NCBI RefSeq assembly: GCF_018688255.1
Contig: NZ_CP061314.1
Location: forward strand, 1,612,001 to 1,676,000
Source: Polynucleobacter corsicus
GTDB lineage: Bacteria; Pseudomonadota; Gammaproteobacteria; Burkholderiales; Burkholderiaceae
DNA: 64,000 nucleotides
Direction: 5' to 3'
Below the pieces are notes generated by a model. That model did not search any database, had not been told where the DNA came from, and was given only the letters and a program-made list of their open reading frames with translations. The position numbers were made by a program, and so were the translations under genes. How positions within the stretch are numbered: position 1 is the first letter of the stretch; each line of letters begins with the position of its first letter. Positions 61,385-64,000 of the stretch are shown here, one piece after another.

Positions 61385-64000
61385 TTAGTGCGCTTCTTCC
61401 CAATTATCGCCAATCCCAATGCCCACTACCAGCGGAACCTTTAGCTCAGCTACCTTACACATCAAATCAGGCAGTTTTGCTTGCAAAAGCTCCAGCTCGT
61501 CCAGCGGCACGTCAAATACCAGCTCATCGTGAACCTGGAGCAACATGCGAGTCTTGAGCTGCTCTTTTTCTAACCAGTTTTCGACCGCAATCATAGCCAA
61601 TTTAATCAAGTCGGCTGCCGTTCCCTGCATTGGCGCATTAATTGCAGCCCGCTCTGCACCTTGGCGGCGAGGGCCGCTACTCTTAATTTCTGGGAGCCAT
61701 AGACGCCTACCAAAGACCGTCTCAACATAACCATTCTCCCTGGCCTCCAAGCGAGTGCGCTCCATATACTGAGCAACCCCTGGATAACGATCAAAGTATT
61801 TAGCAATATAGTTTTGGGCTGCTGAGCGCTCAATACCCAAATTACCGGCCAGGCCAAAGGCGCTCATGCCATAAATTAAGCCAAAGTTAATGACCTTGGC
61901 ATAGCGACGCTGTTCTGAATTAACGCTCTCGAGCGGCACACCAAAAATCTCGGCAGCTGTAGCTTGGTGCACGTCTTTACCAGCAGCGAATGCAGCTAGT
62001 AGATTTTCATCCTCTGCAATATGCGCCATGATGCGTAATTCAATTTGTGAATAGTCGGCCGAAAGCAACTTACAACCCTCTGCCGGAATAAACGCTTCCC
62101 GAATGCGACGACCCTCTTCCGTGCGCACAGGAATATTTTGCAAGTTCGGATCGCTTGAAGCCAAGCGCCCTGTCACCGCAGTCGCCTGAGAAAAACTCGT
62201 ATGTACTCGTCCTGTTTTAGGATCAGCCATGCGCGGGAGTTTCTCGATATAGGTTGACATCAATTTAGCAAGACTGCGGTAGTCCAAAATACGCGCAGGC
62301 AAGGGATAGTCTTCTGCCAACTTCTGTAATACTTCCTCATCAGTCGATGGCGCGCCCGATGGCGTCTTCTTAATTACGGGGAGTTCTAACTGCCCAAATA
62401 AAATCTCTGCGATCTGCTTAGGGGACTGAATATTAAATGGCTGCCCAGCTAGCTTGTGAATCTCACCCTCAAGAGCAAGCAGACGTTTTCCAACCTCTTG
62501 ACCTTGCTGAGATAGCAAGGCAGAGTCAATCCGAATTCCATTACGTTCCATGATGCCCAGAACCCGCATTGCTGGCATCTCGATATCTTCATATATGTAC
62601 AGAAGGCCTGGACTTGTCTGAATTTGTGGCCATAACACTTGATGCAAGCGCAAGGTAATGTCAGCATCTTCTGCCGCATAGTCGGTGGCGATCTTCAGAT
62701 CTACTTGATCAAAGCCAATCTGATGAACGCCTTTACCGCAGACTTCTTCATACTTTACGGTCTTCATGCCGAGATGTCGCTCAGCTAAGTTATCCATGTT
62801 GTGCGGCATATGCGATTCGAGCACATAAGATTCCAACATGGTGTCAAAAGCAATGCCTTGTAAAGTAATGTCGTAGTTCGCAAAGATATGGCTGTCGTAC
62901 TTGAGGTTCTGACCAACCTTCAGATAGGTAGCGCTTTCTAGCCAGGGCTTCAGACGCGCCAAAACCAGTTCGCGACTAAGCTGAGCCTCTCCATTGCGAT
63001 GCGCTACCGGTATGTAACAAGCCTCTCCAGGAGTGACGCATAGCGAGATACCGACAAGCTCGGCAGCCAGTGCATCCAAGCCAGTAGTCTCGGTATCCAC
63101 CGCCGTAAGAGCGGCGTCTTCAATTTTTTTAATCCAACGATCTAGTGTTACTTCATCCACTACGCACTCATAGTATTTTGCAATCGCACCTTGCAGATCC
63201 GTTGTTTCTTGCGATAAGGCAGTTGTCGCTTCTGTAGCAGTCGGGCCAAATTTCTTGGCCTCGCTTTTCACATTTTCTTCAGCAGGATTTTTGATGGGGC
63301 TACCAGCCAAATCAAAATCGCTATTGGCATCAGTAGCAGCTCCACCTAGTTGCTTTTCGACATCACGCAACCAAGTCTTAAATGCGTAGCGCTCAAACAA
63401 CTCACGTAAAAGCGGTGCATCTTCTGGTTTCGCATGCAGGTCATCTAGGCCTGGCAAATGAGGCGATAAATCACAATCGGTTTTGACGGTAATGAGTTGC
63501 CGGGCTTGTGGCAGCCACTCCAAAGTATTTCTTAAGTTCTCGCCAACAACACCCTTTACTTGGTAGGCGTTTGCCATCAAGTTATCCAAGTCACCAAACT
63601 CAGCCAGCCATTTGTTTGCCGTTTTAGGGCCGGCTTTAGGAACACCCGGTACGTTATCAACCGTATCGCCAATGATGGAAAGATAATCTACGATACGCTC
63701 TGGAGGTACGCCGAATTTTTCAATGACGCCATTGATATCCAACTTCTCATTGGTCATCGTATTAATTAAGGTGACAGAGGTATTCACTAACTGAGCCAAA
63801 TCTTTATCGCCAGTAGAAATAATCGTTTCCCAGCCAGCTTGGGTTGCTTGGGTTGCTAAGGTGGCAATCACATCATCGGCTTCAACCCCAGACACCATTA
63901 ATACTGGCCAGCCCAAAGCTTTCACCATGGCATGGATTGGCTCAATCTGCTTCACCAAATCTTCGGGCATGGGGGAGCGGTGCGCTTTGTACTCAGGATA
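61385..64000 (-). CDS. polA: DNA polymerase I, 5' end beyond the window
   Basis: About 871 residues of PolA are visible; the first roughly 60 lie past the right edge. The 5' nuclease domain is present (STGDKDLAQLV, GVPKAGPKTANKWL). The 3'-5' exonuclease motif TAVDTETTGLDAL keeps the catalytic Asp-x-Glu, so proofreading should be active. The polymerase domain has DYSQIELRIMAHIAEDE, RYAKVINFGLIYGMSAFGLA and LLQVHDELVFDV. The C-terminus is complete. Confidence 0.97.
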   Translation of the reverse strand, partial: YPEYKAHRSPMPEDLVKQIEPIHAMVKALGWPVLMVSGVEADDVIATLATQATQAGWETIISTGDKDLAQLVNTSVTLINTMTNEKLDINGVIEKFGVPPERIVDYLSIIGDTVDNVPGVPKAGPKTANKWLAEFGDLDNLMANAYQVKGVVGENLRNTLEWLPQARQLITVKTDCDLSPHLPGLDDLHAKPEDAPLLRELFERYAFKTWLRDVEKQLGGAATDANSDFDLAGSPIKNPAEENVKSEAKKFGPTATEATTALSQETTDLQGAIAKYYECVVDEVTLDRWIKKIEDAALTAVDTETTGLDALAAELVGISLCVTPGEACYIPVAHRNGEAQLSRELVLARLKPWLESATYLKVGQNLKYDSHIFANYDITLQGIAFDTMLESYVLESHMPHNMDNLAERHLGMKTVKYEEVCGKGVHQIGFDQVDLKIATDYAAEDADITLRLHQVLWPQIQTSPGLLYIYEDIEMPAMRVLGIMERNGIRIDSALLSQQGQEVGKRLLALEGEIHKLAGQPFNIQSPKQIAEILFGQLELPVIKKTPSGAPSTDEEVLQKLAEDYPLPARILDYRSLAKLMSTYIEKLPRMADPKTGRVHTSFSQATAVTGRLASSDPNLQNIPVRTEEGRRIREAFIPAEGCKLLSADYSQIELRIMAHIAEDENLLAAFAAGKDVHQATAAEIFGVPLESVNSEQRRYAKVINFGLIYGMSAFGLAGNLGIERSAAQNYIAKYFDRYPGVAQYMERTRLEARENGYVETVFGRRLWLPEIKSSGPRRQGAERAAINAPMQGTAADLIKLAMIAVENWLEKEQLKTRMLLQVHDELVFDVPLDELELLQAKLPDLMCKVAELKVPLVVGIGIGDNWEEAH

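Noticed and set aside
1..64000. CRISPR array, rRNA operon, prophage or toxin-antitoxin pair
   Set aside because: No regularly spaced repeats, rRNA sequence, phage structural genes or recognisable antitoxin/toxin couples were seen on either strand.

Overview
The window looks like a chromosomal segment of a free-living betaproteobacterium of the Burkholderiaceae, most likely Polynucleobacter or a close relative. This rests on moderate GC, the gene order rpsU-yqeY-dnaG-rpoD, an rpoD with a Lys/Ala/Pro-rich N-terminal extension, the folE2-dxs-ispA-xseB cluster, and many stand-alone solute-binding proteins. It is a judgement from protein character and gene order, not from a database search.

Layout. 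(1) 61-2368: an HDAC-like deacetylase, a beta-barrel outer-membrane protein and a two-helix potassium channel. (2) 2436-12611, all minus strand: a catabolic cluster with a Bug-type binding protein, HMG-CoA-lyase-like lyase, family III CoA-transferase, outer-membrane protein, secreted lipase-like hydrolase, bicupin, LeuD/LeuC-type hydro-lyase, a fluoroacetate-dehalogenase-like hydrolase and a secreted amidohydrolase-like protein. (3) 12744-21735: mixed small genes, including two DsbA-like proteins, COQ7-type hydroxylase, CHRD protein, HNH nuclease, photolyase/cryptochrome, YceI, methyltransferase and cupin, plus several very small ORFs. (4) 21.8-46.9 kb: an accessory block bounded by a CAU-anticodon tRNA at 46869-46945 and two degenerate copies of its 3' part, at about 44.1 kb and 21.81 kb, in the same orientation. 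It holds a degenerate IS3-family element, a Rieske oxygenase/reductase/dehydrogenase/TRAP operon with a divergent GntR regulator and a palindromic operator, a class II aldolase, a LysR-DMT pair, an orphan ABC binding protein, an NAD-binding/SAF oxidoreductase, a second-set-like pyruvate dehydrogenase E1/E2 pair with a divergent Lrp regulator, and two hydrolases. (5) 46869-64000: core genes, namely the tRNA, rpoD, dnaG, yqeY, rpsU, tsaD, folE2, dxs, ispA, xseB, a second Rieske oxygenase, sulfurtransferase, ZIP transporter, dienelactone hydrolase, and polA running off the right edge.

How it works together. Regions 2 and 4 look like carbon-scavenging modules. Each pairs an uptake binding protein (Bug, TRAP DctP, or ABC) with enzymes that oxidise, hydrate, CoA-activate and cleave small organic acids. 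No ring-cleavage dioxygenase, integrase or E3 (Lpd) gene is visible, so parts of each pathway must be encoded elsewhere.

The most interesting observation is the tRNA-derived direct repeats. Their geometry fits repeated insertion at the 3' end of the tRNA gene and would make 21.8-46.9 kb a catabolic genomic island that has lost its integrase.
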